NCBI GenBank assembly: GCA_019059635.1
Contig: JAGVRJ010000014.1
Span: 682,001-746,000 of the forward strand
Direction: 5' to 3'
DNA from: Proales similis
Lineage: Eukaryota; Rotifera; Eurotatoria; Ploima; Proalidae
DNA length: 64,000 bases
The stretch's first letter is position 1. Each line of letters starts with the position of its first letter. A program made the translations under genes and the position numbers. Below, piece by piece: positions 36,525 to 50,400 of this stretch. The notes under the pieces were generated by a model, which was not told where the DNA came from, made no database searches, and was given only the letters and a program-made list of their open reading frames with translations.

Positions 36525-39500
36525 TTATTTATTCTCTGACTCTGTGTCTAAATTCAGTGAAATTTGATGCGAGATCGATGCAAAATCTTTCTGCCCTGAT
36601 TTGTACTGAGATAGAAAGGTGGCAAAAGAGCTCCAACTCGGCAGATGGGCTGGAATAATTTGATGAGTAAAGCAAGCAGAGCAGACAATTAAATGAATGA
36701 TTAAATCACCTGGCAGCATGTGGAGAGTATGTTGAAAAGTCAGAAGGAGTTCACCGTTCTCGTCTTGACCTGAATTTTGCACCAACTTCTGAATGAGCAA
36801 GAACTGCATGCATTCGTACAGGACTAAATTGGCCTGATTGTCTATTTTGAAAATGCTTCTGCCGATCAATAGCGCCAAGTCATAGCTTTTGCTGCGCTTG
36901 AGGCACAGACACAATTCAAGCCAATTGCGCGACTCGCCTGGGCTTTCATGAACCAGTTTGGAAACGCATCTAATGGCTTTAGTGAATTCTTTCTGCAAAT
37001 TCATAGGGAACAGTGTAGACTAGCCTTGAGTCTATTCAATGAAGGTGAGAATTTTACTTGAAGGCAGAAGTAGATCGATTTGAGTTTGATTATATCAAAT
37101 CGGTACTTGGTGTCGGTAATCGAGTCTAGCTCCTTGAAAACTGCGCTTATGAGTTTCATGTCGTTCTTGAGCAAGCCGATTGAGCACAAAGCGAACAAGG
37201 ACTGTATACAAATAACTTTGCATTGAAAACTTTGGCGTAAAAGCATTTATGAATGGTCAGATTTGCTGGCTCGAAATTAGAGCATGAACCTCTTGAAAAA
37301 GCTGCTGATCGCTTCTTGAATGTTGTACTTTGACTGTGCCATACCCATTGCAGTGTAGACAATTGATTTTTCCTCTTCGCAGCTTATTTGCAGAGCACTT
37401 TCGAATACTAAGGCAGAGGAAAGTGGATCGGAAATGGGCCGAGAGTGGCATGAATTCTCTTACTTTTGGTACACTGCTGATACTTCTCTAGCTTGTAAAA
37501 TACCCGAGCCAGACCGAACAGATCTTCGATCGAATTTTTAACGTCAATTTGTTTGTACTGCACCAATGCGGCTTCATACTGGTTCAGGTCACTTGAAATC
37601 ACTCTTTTCAGGCCTAAAATCCAATATTTTCGAAATTCTTTCTCACCATAAGAGCCGAGCATAAGCCTTTCGAGCCACAATACTATGCTCATCCTCTTCA
37701 AAGCTTAGTTCAAAAAACCTGTTTAAACGATGTTCATTTAAGAATTATGCCAAGCCATGAGTAACTGAGGTAAATTACTTCATGAAGAAACTTCCGGCGG
37801 TTTGTGGCAAATTTAGTTTTTGAAAGATTGTAGCGGCCAGCAAAAATGCATCTCGATTGTTAACGACCCTTTCTTATTTGTATTTGCCGAGATTAAGCGT
37901 AAGAATCGAGGTCTCAAATGGACAAAACCTGTGTATTTTGATAAACAGTCAGAGGCGAGAGGAACTGCATTCAAGAACTCAATGTAGTCTTTATAGATCT
38001 CTTGATGTCTCAACTCAGGATCATTAGAAATTTGGCAAGTTTTTCTGGCGTAGCCGTAAAACCCCTCGACCTGTTTGAAAACTGGTTAAAGCCAAGCCCA
38101 ATATCCAATACGCGTGTGTTTTAATCGAATCAGGAGTGGTAAAAGGCTTCTTCATTAGGTTTCAGAAGCAGAACTGGAAGTTACTCATCACATTCGATTG
38201 AACTGCATGAAAAATTCTGACCGTTATTTGTAAAATGGAGTGCAAAAAGTTTAAGGGTAATGGTACACGTGGGCGAAACGAAGAAAATAAATTATGAACA
38301 AACGGCTCGCGGCTAAGATCGCAGCGACAACTACACCAAAGTGCAAATATCTTTACTTACATTGAAACCGAGCTCAACTGCGTGTCCGTAAAGATCGATG
38401 CACTCAGTCGGATCGACGGTCTCAGCAATAAATGCTTGACCGATCCATGCCACCATATAGTCGGGATCGAGAGCTTGCGACTTTTTGAAGCACTCGTGTG
38501 CGAGTCGAATTTCCTGATGGCGAAGGTATAGTATGCCCAGACTAGTCCAAACAAGAGCATCGTGATCATCGAGCTTGAGCGCTTTTATGAGACAGTGCTG
38601 GGCAAGTTGGGGTTTATTTATCTCTAAAATTGTTCGCTGGTACGTTTAAGCTGGCTCGGGTTTCAACAAAACGCAAACTTACGTTTAGTGCCGTAAATCT
38701 GGGCGAGTCCGGTCCAATATTGATGATTGTCAGGCGCAAGATTGACAGCTTTTATCATACAATCTTTTGCTTTGCTCAATGCAAGCTCGTGCATTCCTGC
38801 CTGATGCTGTTTGAAGTAGGACAGACCCAAATCAAACCAGTAGCTTGCTGTCTCGGGTTTTAGCCGGCAGCATATTTTGTATGCTCTAGAATGATATTGT
38901 TCAATTTAAGTTCGATTCTGGTAGCCAAGATGGAATTTGAATTTGAGTTTACTCTTCGGCAAGTCTTAGCAAGTCATTTTTGTCGGCAATATGCATTTCA
39001 TTTTCGCCTAGGTTAAAGTCCTTTTCTACAAGTGCTCGCGGGACTTTGATGCTATTTTAGTTGTTTTCATAGATTTCTTAGAAGCAATTTCTCAGGAGAG
39101 AGAGAGCTCTCACTTGGTCCACTTACTCGGTTTTCTGGCGAGGAAAGTATGAAATAAGTGAGCTCACATCGCCTACAAGCTTCCATACACAAGAAATGTC
39201 TTTCCGAAGCCGGATCGCTTGCGTCAAGTACTTGAGAGATAGAGAGAGAGAGATAGAGTTGTTGAGAAAAAAGCTGTAGAGATGACAAGTGGCGGATTAC
39301 TTTAAGGGAAGACTCAATGTGACGCAAATAAGCATCATTGGCTGAATTGGACACGTTCTCGCGCGCCATTTCGTAAAACGTCTCGCCTATTCCTTTAAGA
39401 GTCGGAATGTGGTTTGGAATGCGATTGAGTACGTCGTAGTAGTCGACCACTGCCTGATCGTACAACTTGAGAGTTTGTTTAATGTGCGCGATTCTTGAAC

Positions 39501-42242
39501 GAATTTTTAAGAAAATTTCTATTTAGAATAGACCGTTGGCTTATTACTGGTAGTATGCATAACTTGAGTCTGATTTTAGCTCTACAGCTTTGCTGAAAGA
39601 TTTCAGAGAGGCTGTTAGACTGCCACGAGCCAAATAGGCATCGGCCAAACACTCCCACATGACACTTCATTCAGCAAGTAAAATTAATTCAAAGCGAAAA
39701 AGAGAAGTGGAGAAAATTGAAAAGCAAATTGCTCACTAGTCGTCCGGATCGTTGCGAATAACGTTGTAAAATAGCTTGATCGCTTCGTTCGGCTCATTGC
39801 GTTTAAGGTAAATAACTCCGAGTCGAAGCGAGGCCCATTTGCAGTGTTCGATCTCGCTGATTGCCCGCTTCAGTACATTAAAAGCGACGTCCTTGTTTGA
39901 GATCGAAAATTACAGCTAGTTAGATGAAGCGGTCGGAAAAGCACTTACATCCTGTTTTTCATTAAGAAGGCAGTCGACCAGTTCGAGCCCACACAGGTTC
40001 AAGTCTTGGCAGAGCTCATACGATTTTTGGAAGCATTTGAGCGCTTTTCTTATGTCATGCACTGCATATTTGTAATAATTGCCAAGCTGATTGATCGACT
40101 CCCAACGATGCGGATCAAGTTTGATTGCCTTTCAATTGCGGAGTATTTAAAAGGTGGACCAATCGATTCTGAGACACGTCTGTTTACTTTAATGCAGCTC
40201 GTGAATGATATGTTCATGAGATCATGAGTATCAAGGTCAGAACCACCACTCAGCACCATTTGGTAGCTGACTTGAGACAAAAGAAAGTTAAAGTCATGAT
40301 TGCTTTCGCTTTTCTGAACCAGGCCTTTGCTCCTTTTGCAGAGGTTAAGACATACAGTCTATTTAGGCCAATCGATTTTTGTGTTACAGATTAAATGCTT
40401 TTGAGAAATTTTTCGACTCAAACTCGATCAGTGCTTCGCAGTAATCAGCTAGTTGTTTTGCCTCTTCGCTGGTTTGCATTTTCAATTCATCCAATAGACT
40501 CTGGGCTTCTTCTTTCTTGCCTGATTTTAGCTTTGCTTCAAACAAATAACGTCTTATTTGATCGTTTTTTTCAAGCTTTGATTTTTCAACGTTAGTTTAG
40601 GCACGAAATAAATTCTTTCAATTATCCTGGATGAGCTCTACCTGTTCAAACTGGTTACAAGCAGTCGAAAATTCCCGGAATAAAAGATTAATTAGGGCAC
40701 GGTTAAAGTTGAACTTGTCTACAAATGCTTTCTGCGCTTCATTCACCAAGAGACCAGCCGCTCTTTCGAGGCCTTTCTCAAACTAGATCAGTCTTCTCTT
40801 CAATGCTTTTCTGCTTTTTTTTTTACCTTCCTGCGTCGAAGCGAGCACTTTGTTTCGGTCACAGCACAGAGAGTAGTAAATGTTCCATAAATAGCATTCG
40901 ACAAGTTCGTTCTTAAATCGCACGCTTTTTTGAACTTTGGTTGTGAGAATCATCAAGACTTTGCTTTCGATTGAGACGAAGGAGTTTGGGACCCACTTTG
41001 ATCAAGAACTGTCTTGAATTCGCTCAAAGCGCTTTGATTAACTGTTGCTGAAATTCGAATGGCTTTTTCCAAGTTGCTAAAATAAAGAATCAGCTCTGCA
41101 TCGGCGTCGTGATTGTTAAGCAAATGCTGGAATGAAGAGTAGTCTTCAGTGTTCAGGTCACCTGGTGTGCGTCAGAATAGACTAGTTCAAGGCTAGAGAA
41201 TCGAAGTTTGCCATGAAAAGCCATTTACCGATTAAAAGTTCTGTGTAAATATCAAACATGGTCCGCAAGGCCACTTCGTTTGTATGAGAGCAAGTGTTTA
41301 ATATTTTTTTGCATTCCTCTACAATCAATGTCCAGTCGGCTTTTTCCTTAGATGTGAATGCAATTCGAGAATCAGCTGTTTTGCAGGTGAAAACATGAGC
41401 CTACCAGAATTAGAGCTCGGACTACGCGTTCCCGCATGTTCAGCTCAAGTTCTGCCTCGTCAGAACCCTCCAACCGCTTGACTGCCTTGGTGTAGACGCG
41501 ACTTGGCTGTTTGTCGCTTAATACTCTGAAACCTCACTGATTCTTTTGGCAAAGCCTTTTTACTTGAATTCGAACTTCGTCACTGGTTAACAGCTGATTA
41601 AGACTTTGCTTTATTGCAGTCATATCTTTGTCTGCCACTGCTGAGTCGAGAAGTGAATCATAAACCTCAATTGCCTTTAGTGGAAATTTTCGCCTTAAGT
41701 TTTCAGAAATGCCGGCCCATTCAAATTTGAGAACTACCTGTTCGTTTTTGCCGTGGTGTTTAAGGTGATGGGCGTATTTGATTGAATAGTCGAACCATTT
41801 GGTCAAGTCCCTGCGTTTGAATTACTGATTAAGACGATGATTGAAAGTCCAACTTAAATCACTACCCGAGGAATATTTTGCGCAGCTCACTGTAGATGCT
41901 GATTAGCTCGGACGATCCGGCCAAGTGCCTTTCGTAGAGCTGGGCCAGTCCCTGCCATGCGGGTGCTTGTTCAGGAGATATTTGAATGGCTCGCTGGAAG
42001 GCAGCCATTGCTTGGTCTTTGTTGCCTATTTCTTGCGCCGCAGCTGCAGTAAACACCCAAGCCATGTAACAATCTTTATCTTTTTCCACAATCCCCTAAA
42101 TTAAAGAGCAACATCAGCCATAGAATGCGCTTCGACACAGCTCTGCAATTACTCGGCAGATTTTCAACGCCTCGGCATATTCTCGATTCTTGATGGCCTC
42201 CTTGGCCAACTTAAGTATTTTCTTCAGCTCTTGACTATCCAT
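36525..42242 (-). CDS. SKIC3: SKI complex scaffold SKI3 (TTC37)
   Basis: Long tetratricopeptide-repeat protein spread over many small exons. The first two are 42242-42153 and 42095-41866. The third begins at 41810, with its 3' end ambiguous between 41564 and about 41584. I did not resolve every later join. Landmarks shared with animal TTC37 run in order: KEAIKNREYAEALK at the start, AWQGLAQLYERH, HIPTLKGIGETFYEMA near 39.4 kb, DPDYMVAWIGQAFIAE near 38.45 kb, and a helical C-terminus ending at 36525. TPR-type residues (W4, G8, A20, P32 positions) recur throughout. TTC37 is the scaffold of the cytosolic Ski complex (with SKIV2L helicase and WDR61), which feeds mRNA to the exosome for 3'-5' decay and handles stalled ribosomes. 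The fucosidase gene starts its 3' end 258 bp upstream on the same strand. Confidence 0.85.
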
Positions 42243-42500
42243 AAGTCACTTGGAAAAATTCACGTTAACGTTTCAAGTCAATTTATTGAAGCAGCACCCT
42301 CCCTTCTGCATCTCTCTTTCTGTGCATGTCTGTTTGGGTCTTCATTATAACTTTCTTAACTTTTGACCTGATTAGTTAGTTGGATAGATAAATTGGGCAT
42401 CAAACTTTGAGAAATGTGCTCTCGAAAAATTGTTTTAAGTCTTTGTGTAAAATTAAATGATCGACTAGCATTGAGTATTTAGGAAATTAAAAAATTTAAA

Positions 42501-44105
42501 TTAAGCTGCGCCAACATTTACAAGCTTGAACGCAACTGCCCAAAGCGAAGGTAGCCAATTGACACCAATATTGCTTATGTCGATTACAACACCACCGCTG
42601 GGTTGATTGATCCACTGCACAGTGCCACTAAATCCAAGCAAACTTATCTGCGTAGCATGCGACACTTGCACAGCCCCGAGCGAAATTTTCCCCGAATCGG
42701 GAAAAGCAAGCACTAGCACATAGACGGCACTTTGGGTTGATGTGTACCAAGCGTTCGGGTTGATTGTGTCGTTTTGATGTTTCCAAGGCCGAGTTGAATA
42801 GATGGCTTCTCCGTTAATATCCAGCCAGTGGCCCAGTTGGCGGAGACGCTCTTCAAACACAGGCACAAGCCAGCCTTCTTTGGTCGGACCCACATTTATG
42901 AGAATATTTCCTCCGCAGCTGAAACCGTAAATTTTCTGTGAGAAACAATTCGGCCCAATTGGTCCCAACTTGTATTACCTGACCGTTTTTACAAGGCTGG
43001 CTATGACTTCGTTTATTGACAAAACATCGGTCAAATTCATGTTTCGCCTAAAGCCCCAGGATTGGCGATCGAGCGGCATGCACTTTTCCCACTTGTGCTT
43101 CACCAGTTGTCCAGGGTCGTAGTTGTCCGCACATGTGTAGAAATCTCCGTGCTCGCAGAGAGCACCAATACCCCACCGGTCGTTGACAACAACGGTTTCT
43201 TTAACCGGACTTGAGTTGTAGAGCCAAGCTAGAAACTCAGTGCTATTCCAGTAGCTGTAACCAGCCTCCCAGTCGCCGTCAGACCAGATCACTTCGGGCT
43301 TGTATCTGTTGACCAGATCGTAGAGCTCTGGCATCGTTTTAAGCTGAATAAGATTATTTGTTTTTTGTTATTGTTTATTGCTTATTGGCTGAAAATAGCT
43401 ACCTCAACAAAATCTTGGCTCTTGAAGCTCTTGGACTTGTCCGACAAGTAAAGCGGATTGAACCATTCGTACAAACTGTGGTAGAGCCCGAACTTAAGAG
43501 ATGAGTTTCCTCTGACTGCGTTTGCTAGTTCACCTAATTTGAAATTGCCAAGCATCATAATTGGTTGGCATTTTTAGATGAAGAATCGGTCGAAAGCCAG
43601 ACCTACAAAGTCTCGGTGCGGTCCAACGTCCATTGAGTTCCAGTTCCAAGAGCTGGGCGAAGGCCACATGCAATATCCTTCATGATGCTTGGCAGTAAGA
43701 ACCACATATTTGGCGCCTGAAGCTTTAAATATATCGACCCATTTGTTGGCGTCGAAGAATTCTGCTTTGAAATCGCTGGCGAAATCGGCATAAGTGAAGC
43801 CCGGTGGATATGTGCGATTCATAAAGTCAACCACATCTGGCACAGGGCTACTTCCTTGCCAATCCCACCAAAACCTGCGTTCAAACTGTTCAATGAGCGA
43901 ATAGGTAATATGCAAGAAGAAACTTTCACCATTCAGAATGGTAGGAAGGAACCGAAAAGACGCCAAAATGAACGAATATGCCCACTTTGGAGTCGTCATA
44001 CCACTGCGGCAGTGGTCGTTTATCGAGTGAGGTCCAGTTGGGTGCGAACTGGCCGTTAGTGAGAGCCAAAGTCGCCACAAACAAGAAAATGCCCAATTCA
44101 ATCAT
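42501..44105 (-). CDS. FUCA1: Alpha-L-fucosidase (GH29)
   Basis: Five exons (44105-43930, 43874-43603, 43533-43403, 43343-42979, 42918-42501) give 453 residues, the usual family length. A signal peptide ([15 protein letters not shown]) is followed by [40 protein letters not shown] and the active-site region [10 protein letters not shown]. There Asp215 corresponds to the catalytic nucleophile of GH29 enzymes. [10 protein letters not shown]-like sequence ([11 protein letters not shown]) and a C-terminal beta-sandwich complete it. The enzyme removes L-fucose from glycoproteins and glycolipids in lysosomes or outside the cell. The first intron interrupts the codon of the SEW tryptophan before FWWDWQG. 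Confidence 0.95.
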
Positions 44106-44436
44106 TCTGAAGCGAGTTTCCAGTTTGTGTGAATCGAGTCACGAGCTGTTTAAATCTGTTCTTATCGAACCTGGTCCAACAGTCAAACCTAAATGCGAGA
44201 GTAAGTCAACATCATCGCAGCTTGTTTCTTATATTTGACTTGGCTCACAATTCTGATAATCTTGAATCTTTTAAAGCCCCTAAATATTTCCCAATCTATA
44301 GCCAAGAATATTTTGGTTCTCACAAGCTCAATCGGTTCTACTGGAATTTGTTTATTGAATGAGTTCGATTGATATTTGTCGAGTAATATGGGCAAATTAA
44401 ATTTGGTCAGTTAAAGTCACATTGAGACGCTTGTTT
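44106..44436. other. Spacer between fucosidase and granulin genes
   Basis: 331 bp between the fucosidase start and the granulin stop, both on the minus strand. It must contain the granulin 3' UTR and the fucosidase promoter. No motif recognised. Confidence 0.4.
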
Positions 44437-46809
44437 TTAAACATCGATTTGGTCATCGTCCGACTGTTTGACGCAGATTGCACTCGGATCCGAAGTGCAC
44501 TTGTATCCACTTGGGCAGCTGGAGCAAACTCTTTAACCGATTCAACTTAAAAAGGCAGACCTGTCATTACCAGTTAACGCCATCGTCACAGCAGACTGCA
44601 TTCTCGATCGGGCAGCATCCGAATGTGTCTTTCACATTTTGGCCTGACATTTCACAGCAAGTGTATTTGTCTGGGCAGTAATGGATGGTGTCGTTGCATT
44701 GAACAGAAGTTTGGAATAGATTATCGTCAAGCGAGCGAGCTTGAATCAATCGAGTTCTGGACGCTACGATTTTCTGGGAGACGGCTGTGTTGTCATTGAG
44801 AGTGCACGTTTCTTGCTCCATGTTGCAAGTGTATCCCTTTAGCCCATTGATGCATATTAAAACCTAAACATTAATGGATGAGCAAATCCTTACGTTTGGA
44901 CAGCAAAGTCCTTTCGCGCCACAGCAAGTTCCATTTGCGTACGGACAACAGAGCTTCTCGCCCGAGCTAGATGAGCAGCACAGCGAGTCTGGAGAGCAAA
45001 AGTAGCCTGAGCAATCTTCGCTCTTGGTCTTGGTTTCAATTTTCTTTTCTTTTTTGTGCGCAGGTATCTTTTTCAGCCACTCAAACGACTGAAGAATGTG
45101 TTTGCTGTCGCATGTTTGTTTGGCCAAGTTACACGTAGTGCCCGACGGACAGCTTTTTAACTCAATGATAATTGGCAATTTGAATGATGATAGAGGACGC
45201 CCAATTGATTACCAATGAAGGTGGTCCTCGCAGCAGACAGCATTTGGAACCGGACAGCTTCAACAAGGCCTTAGTGATTGAAAAATAAGAAACGTGGAGA
45301 TAATCGATTACCATCCGTAAGAGCCATCGTCCATTTTACAGCACGTGTATCCATTAGGACAGAATGAGCAACCGTCCGGACAAACAACGCTATAGTCGAG
45401 ATCGCTCACTTCAGCTTTGTCTTCAGTCATTTTCCAGCCCACCAAAGTTCGATTGCCTTGGTTACAAGTTCCTTGGGCATCGTTGCAAGTAAAGCCTTTA
45501 GCCGCTCGTTCTTTTAGAGGCTTAGATCCAAATAAACAAATTAATGCAATTACCACTGGGGCAGCAGTGCAAGCGATCCTGACAGCAGACGGCATTTTCA
45601 AATGGGCAGCTAGAATTGAGCCAGATTTTGGGAATCTGTCTTTTTCATTCATTTTTGAGCAATGTGACCTACCATCCGTACTGGCCTGTTGGTAGTTGAC
45701 AACAAGTGAAATCGTCAGAGCATTCAGACGAGCCCCCAGGACAAACGATGGTGAGTTCACTTTTAGTTTTTTCCGCCTTGAACTTTTTCAATAAAGGAAT
45801 TCGCTCGTCTCCCTTGACACATCTGCCATCTTTAACGTCACAAACATATGTCTCCGGACAACTGGAACGGACTTGGCTAGTTTCATGATATTCGAATCAT
45901 CATGAGTCGAGGCAACTAACCAGTGTTGATGATCAGCGCAGCAAACCGCATTTGGGATCGGACAGCTAAAATATGGCGTCTCTTTATAAATTTTTGACAA
46001 AACTGTTTCTTAAGTCTGACCAGCCATATTCGCCTGAGCTGAGCTGGCAGCAAGTTGTGTTATCTGGACACGACGAGGAAACACCTGGACAGGGTATACT
46101 GTTGGTCTTGAGCTCATCTGAAGGGGCTATTTCTCTCTGGATTCCGGTCTCCTTTCGGTACCATTTAATAGAAGCTTGAAGACCAAGATTGGAGCTGCCT
46201 CGGTTGCATTTGCCTTGCTCTGGATCGCACGTGTAATCGTGGGGACAACTGCCAATTTCGCTGTATCAACGAGACTTAAAGCTCGAATTTAGTGAACATT
46301 ACCAGTGAATTAAATCGCTGCAGCAAACCGCCTGAAAAGAAACCGATTAAGCGCCAGTTAACCGGTAGGAGTGAATAATTGAAGCTACATTGGGTAAAGG
46401 ACAGCAGCCGTATTGCTCGTCTTGAAATTTGCAACACGTCTGGAGCTCCTTACATTCGGTGACATTATCAGGACAGAGAATGGTTTTCTCCACCATCAAG
46501 TGCATTTCAATTGGTGTTCGTCGGATAAGAATCGGCGTTTGGCGGCTTTTGCACACTCGCTCATTTGAATCACATTCGAAATCTTGAAAAGCAATTTTCA
46601 AAACACTTTTTATGTTTTCTTGAAAGATTGAAACCTTGAGGACAGCAAAATTCGCCCTGGCCGCAGCAAACGCCGTCTTTGATCGGACAGCACGCTCTTG
46701 TTCCGTTTGCAAGTAAGCACTGGGTGGAATCCGTTGGAGAGCATTTGCTTGAAGCCAACGCCGATCCAGCCAGCAGGCCGAATACACAGACGAGGAAGAT
46801 GAGCTTCAT
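44437..46809 (-). CDS. GRN: Granulin/progranulin precursor, seven modules
   Basis: Multi-exon secreted protein. Signal peptide (KLIFLVCVFGLLAGSALA) then seven granulin modules with the CCP/AVCC/HCCP cysteine pattern. Exon joins checked at the first modules: 46809-46635, then 46582 down through the AATG donor, then an AVCC exon whose TG end joins T to make the HCCP cysteine. The modules open with CSPTDSTQCL, CPDNVTEC, CPGVSSCPD, CPGGSSECSD, CPDGCSFCPN, CSGYFCSPD and CNDTIHYCPD in transcription order. Introns repeatedly fall before AVCC and inside the HCC codon, which suggests module duplication. The last exon ends with a short acidic tail (SDDDQIDV) and TAA at 44437-44439. Progranulins are secreted growth factors also processed in lysosomes; fucosidase next door is lysosomal too. 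Confidence 0.92.
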
Positions 46810-47463
46810 CTGAATTCGCAAATTATTTATGTTTTCTTTCACTGTATCTCTCTTTCAATGCGTTTGCAGTTCTTATATGAAGGAGTTAATGTGCAGGCGA
46901 GTAGTTTTGTTTCATCGCGGTCATAAGATCTTCTTGCCATCACGTGACTTGAATCACATCGAGAAAAGGAGCGCAACTTTGGAAGGCAACTTTAAATCGT
47001 TTGTTTGCCAGTTGTTTCTTTTTCTGAAGATCAGCTGCGGCTGTGAGGAAGGAAAACAAGATGGGCTCACTATTTGTATGTCAACCTTGGCCCAACTTCT
47101 TTATAAAAAATGCCTGCGTGTTTTTAAAAGTCTTAGAGGACTTGTTGGTTATTTTATTCAATAATTGAACAAACAAAACGATTCTCTCTAGTAAAAGCTG
47201 AGTAGAATTAAACCTGAATAAAAGCTGCATAAAATACAACGGTCTGATAAATAAAACGAGATAATTGTGATTTAGGCAAGAAAAGCCGATTCTCCTCAAT
47301 AAATAAGATACGAATAAACACGAAGCGATCATGATGAGTTTAAACTGTTTGTTGTTTAAAATTTTCTGAAACTCAATCGACTGAGCTGATGGGCGATAGA
47401 TACTCAGATTTGCCATTATCACCGGCAACAGCCTGCGGGTTCGTACTGGTTTTCGGTGCTTGG
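46810..47463. other. Spacer between granulin and RhoGEF genes
   Basis: Left part is the granulin promoter, right part the 3' UTR of the RhoGEF. Open frames on both strands here have no start or splice support. AT-rich in the right half. Confidence 0.45.
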
Positions 47464-50400
47464 CTACACTTCCCTGCAAGAATGAGGCCTACTTTACGAC
47501 TTTTTCAGCTGAATTCATTTGAAAAATCTACTTACGTGGCATCCATGGTCGCGTGAATTAGTCTCACAAGAATCATTCGCTGCTGATTGTCAAGCGGATA
47601 GGCCTCCCCTCTGTTGATGCATTTTTCGAGATCATAGTGACCGGAATCAACTGTCGGATCGAACCTGTCAACAGTCTTCTCTTCCACTGGTCCAGTATTG
47701 TCAATGGGACGAATGCCGGCAATGTTCAGGCTTGATTCTTGGGATGTCTCTTCGAACTGCGACGAAATGGGCGTGTGAGAGTCGGTTGGCTCACTGATTG
47801 CAAATAGCTTTCTTGTTTCGCTCAAGTTTATCAAGTCGTCTGTGCTCTGATTTATCAACGCATAATATTTGGCCGTCACTTGATTGTTGTTGAGATCAGA
47901 GCTGCTGCTTTTTCTCTCAGCAGCCTCGTCCTGTTGAGAACTCAAGCAGCTGTCGAGAAGTTTAGAGCTCAGATCGGACAGATCGGACGATGAAAGATGA
48001 GCCTCGCTCTCGTCAACCAGAGTGCTGGGAGTAAGACGGGTTTTGTCTGAATTTGATGTGACACTTGTGCTCTGGTTCCACGACGGCCTGAAAGCGGTCA
48101 GCGAGTTTGAACTGATTAGAATTGAGCCGTCGTTAGCGCCTGAGAACGAGCGCGCATTCATTTCCTCTGTGAAGCTAAAGGCGTTCGGATCACAAAAACT
48201 GCTTGAACTAACTCCGCTATCTGTGGACAAAATTGTCGATGTGCTATCACCGCACAGATTGACGAGCCTTGGCTGCCGGCTGGCAGTTGTTTGAGAGTCA
48301 TTTAGACAAGCCGAAGGTCTATCGTTTAGCGAATTTCGTTTGATTATAAGTGCATGGGGCTCGTTCTTGTGCTGAGTCGGATCGGTCATGTTGCGTCTTT
48401 GCCGCTCTATTCTTCGATCTATCAAGCGTGAACCGTTTAGACTGGCTTGTTTTTGATATTTGAAACTCGACGGTCGATTCGGCTTGCCGGCTCCCTCTTC
48501 CTGGCGTGAGTCGTATTCGTCGAGAGAGAAGCGTGTCGGCACAGAGCTTCCGTGCTCTATCGTCTCGACTTGATTGACTCTGCTGTCGTTTAGCTGATCG
48601 ATTTCCTCCTCTTCGTTTATTCGCGAGACGCCAATAGCTTCGTTAGGTGCACTTTTAAGCCACTCGGCACGGCTCGGTCGAACATCGTGTGCAGCCCTCT
48701 CCTTTTGCTTTTCACTCTGCTTTTTGAACTTTTCAATCTCATCCAAGTATTTCCTCTTTAAGATAGGGAGGAAGTACCGATGTTACCAAACAGATAGCAA
48801 TCGATGAGCAAGAAGCAGTTTACCTGAGCAAGCTGAAGTGATTCAATCCACTTTTGGTATTGCGCACCGATCAGAATAGCGGCGTTCTCTGGCACATTAT
48901 ATTCGTTCAGAGTGAATATCAAAAACGCTTTGTCAGTTTGCGCCAGCTCTTTCACAAGTATGCTTCGGGTGCTGACTGGAGGTCGAATGATTCGGTACTT
49001 TTTGTTGGTCTTTTTCTGCTGAGTGATCAGTAGCATGTCGGTGAACAGGAAGCAGTGCACGTCGATTGATTTGGAGATCTCTTTGAGTTTTAAAGGCCCT
49101 TGATGTATGAGCTCCCTGGCGGCGGACGGGCTGCAAGCGGGCATTGATGCCTTGATATCGAGCAGCTTGTAGGCGCCAAGAAGCTCGTTGACTTCGTCGG
49201 TGGCGCCTTGGACGCCCTCGTAACGTTCAATAGAGTCGAATATGTCGTTAAATTGAGCGATATAGTTGAGCTTCATGTTGATTTGATTCGGCAGTGAGTT
49301 GACTATGTCTTTCTGAATGAACATGGCCTTTAATTCAAGTTCGATCAAAGTCGATTGGGCGTGCAAACACTTACTATGTCGGCGGTGCGTTCGCGGATGA
49401 GCTCGCTCTCGCTGAATTGATAGATTTTGTCGATCAAGAGCTGATACTTGGTTAAACGCTGCACCGGAATCATCATAAAATCGGCCAATTTCAGTCTGCC
49501 CACGCTCGGATGGTTCTCGGCCCACTGAAATTTATTCGGTTTCTGACTTGGTCGAGACAGTTTGCACTTAGATGCACTTACACTTATAAAGCGACTGAAA
49601 TGCTCGTTCTCGTTTAGCTTCTGCTTCAAGTACTCCAGAGATTTGTTCTTTTCCAGTATGAACTGTTCGTAGGGCTGGAATTGTTCATGAAACTAAAAGG
49701 GCAATTTGCTCTTATTCGGTTAAATGCGGATGAGTGCATTTGATTAAACTTACATCAGAGAAGCATTCGATTAGATCAAGAGGCTCTATAAGGCGACCCT
49801 CGCCAATCGGCATTTGTTGACGTTCTCTAATCAGTGGCTCTAGTTTGCAGAGCCAAAACGACAGATTGCAGTTGTACACTTCGACCAAATTACAAAACAA
49901 TGGTCTGAGCTCGATGTCTTTGAAATGCTCGCTGATGCAGTTTTCACTTCGCTTGAGACGAAGCAAGCAGTTTACAAACACTTGAATAATGACTCGAACT
50001 GTTTTCAAATGGGAACATTCGGTGACGATCAGCTCCCAAATGGCCATTTGCTGGCGAGCCGTCTTGGTGGGCAATGACTTGAAAGCATTCAGATTAGAAT
50101 GGAGGCGAGTTGCGTGAAAAAGTTTGCCCAAAATACCTGAGCGAAGTCTTGACCAACAAACTTGTACCAGTCACATTCAATGTCAAGTGACTGAGCATCA
50201 CATGCCAAAACGCCAAGTTCATCGGACACGTCCGGAAGTCGTTGAGTGAACTCGTTCAGATATTCGTTAAGTTTGTTGGACTCCTTGAGATAAATGGCCA
50301 ATGCACGAGTTTCAGATCGAGTTCCAATCGATGGATGTCTTACGGGCGATGCTTTATGCATTGAGAAAATGTTGCTTATTTGGGCAATGTGGCGGAACTT

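Noticed and set aside
39238-39262. GA-rich run that looks like a microsatellite
   Set aside because: On the minus strand it is the CT-rich polypyrimidine tract before a SKIC3 acceptor, so it has a plain function.
47081-47479. Minus-strand frame of 132 codons after the RhoGEF
   Set aside because: The spliced RhoGEF frame ends at 47464 and this frame is out of phase with it. AT-rich, low-complexity, probably 3' UTR.
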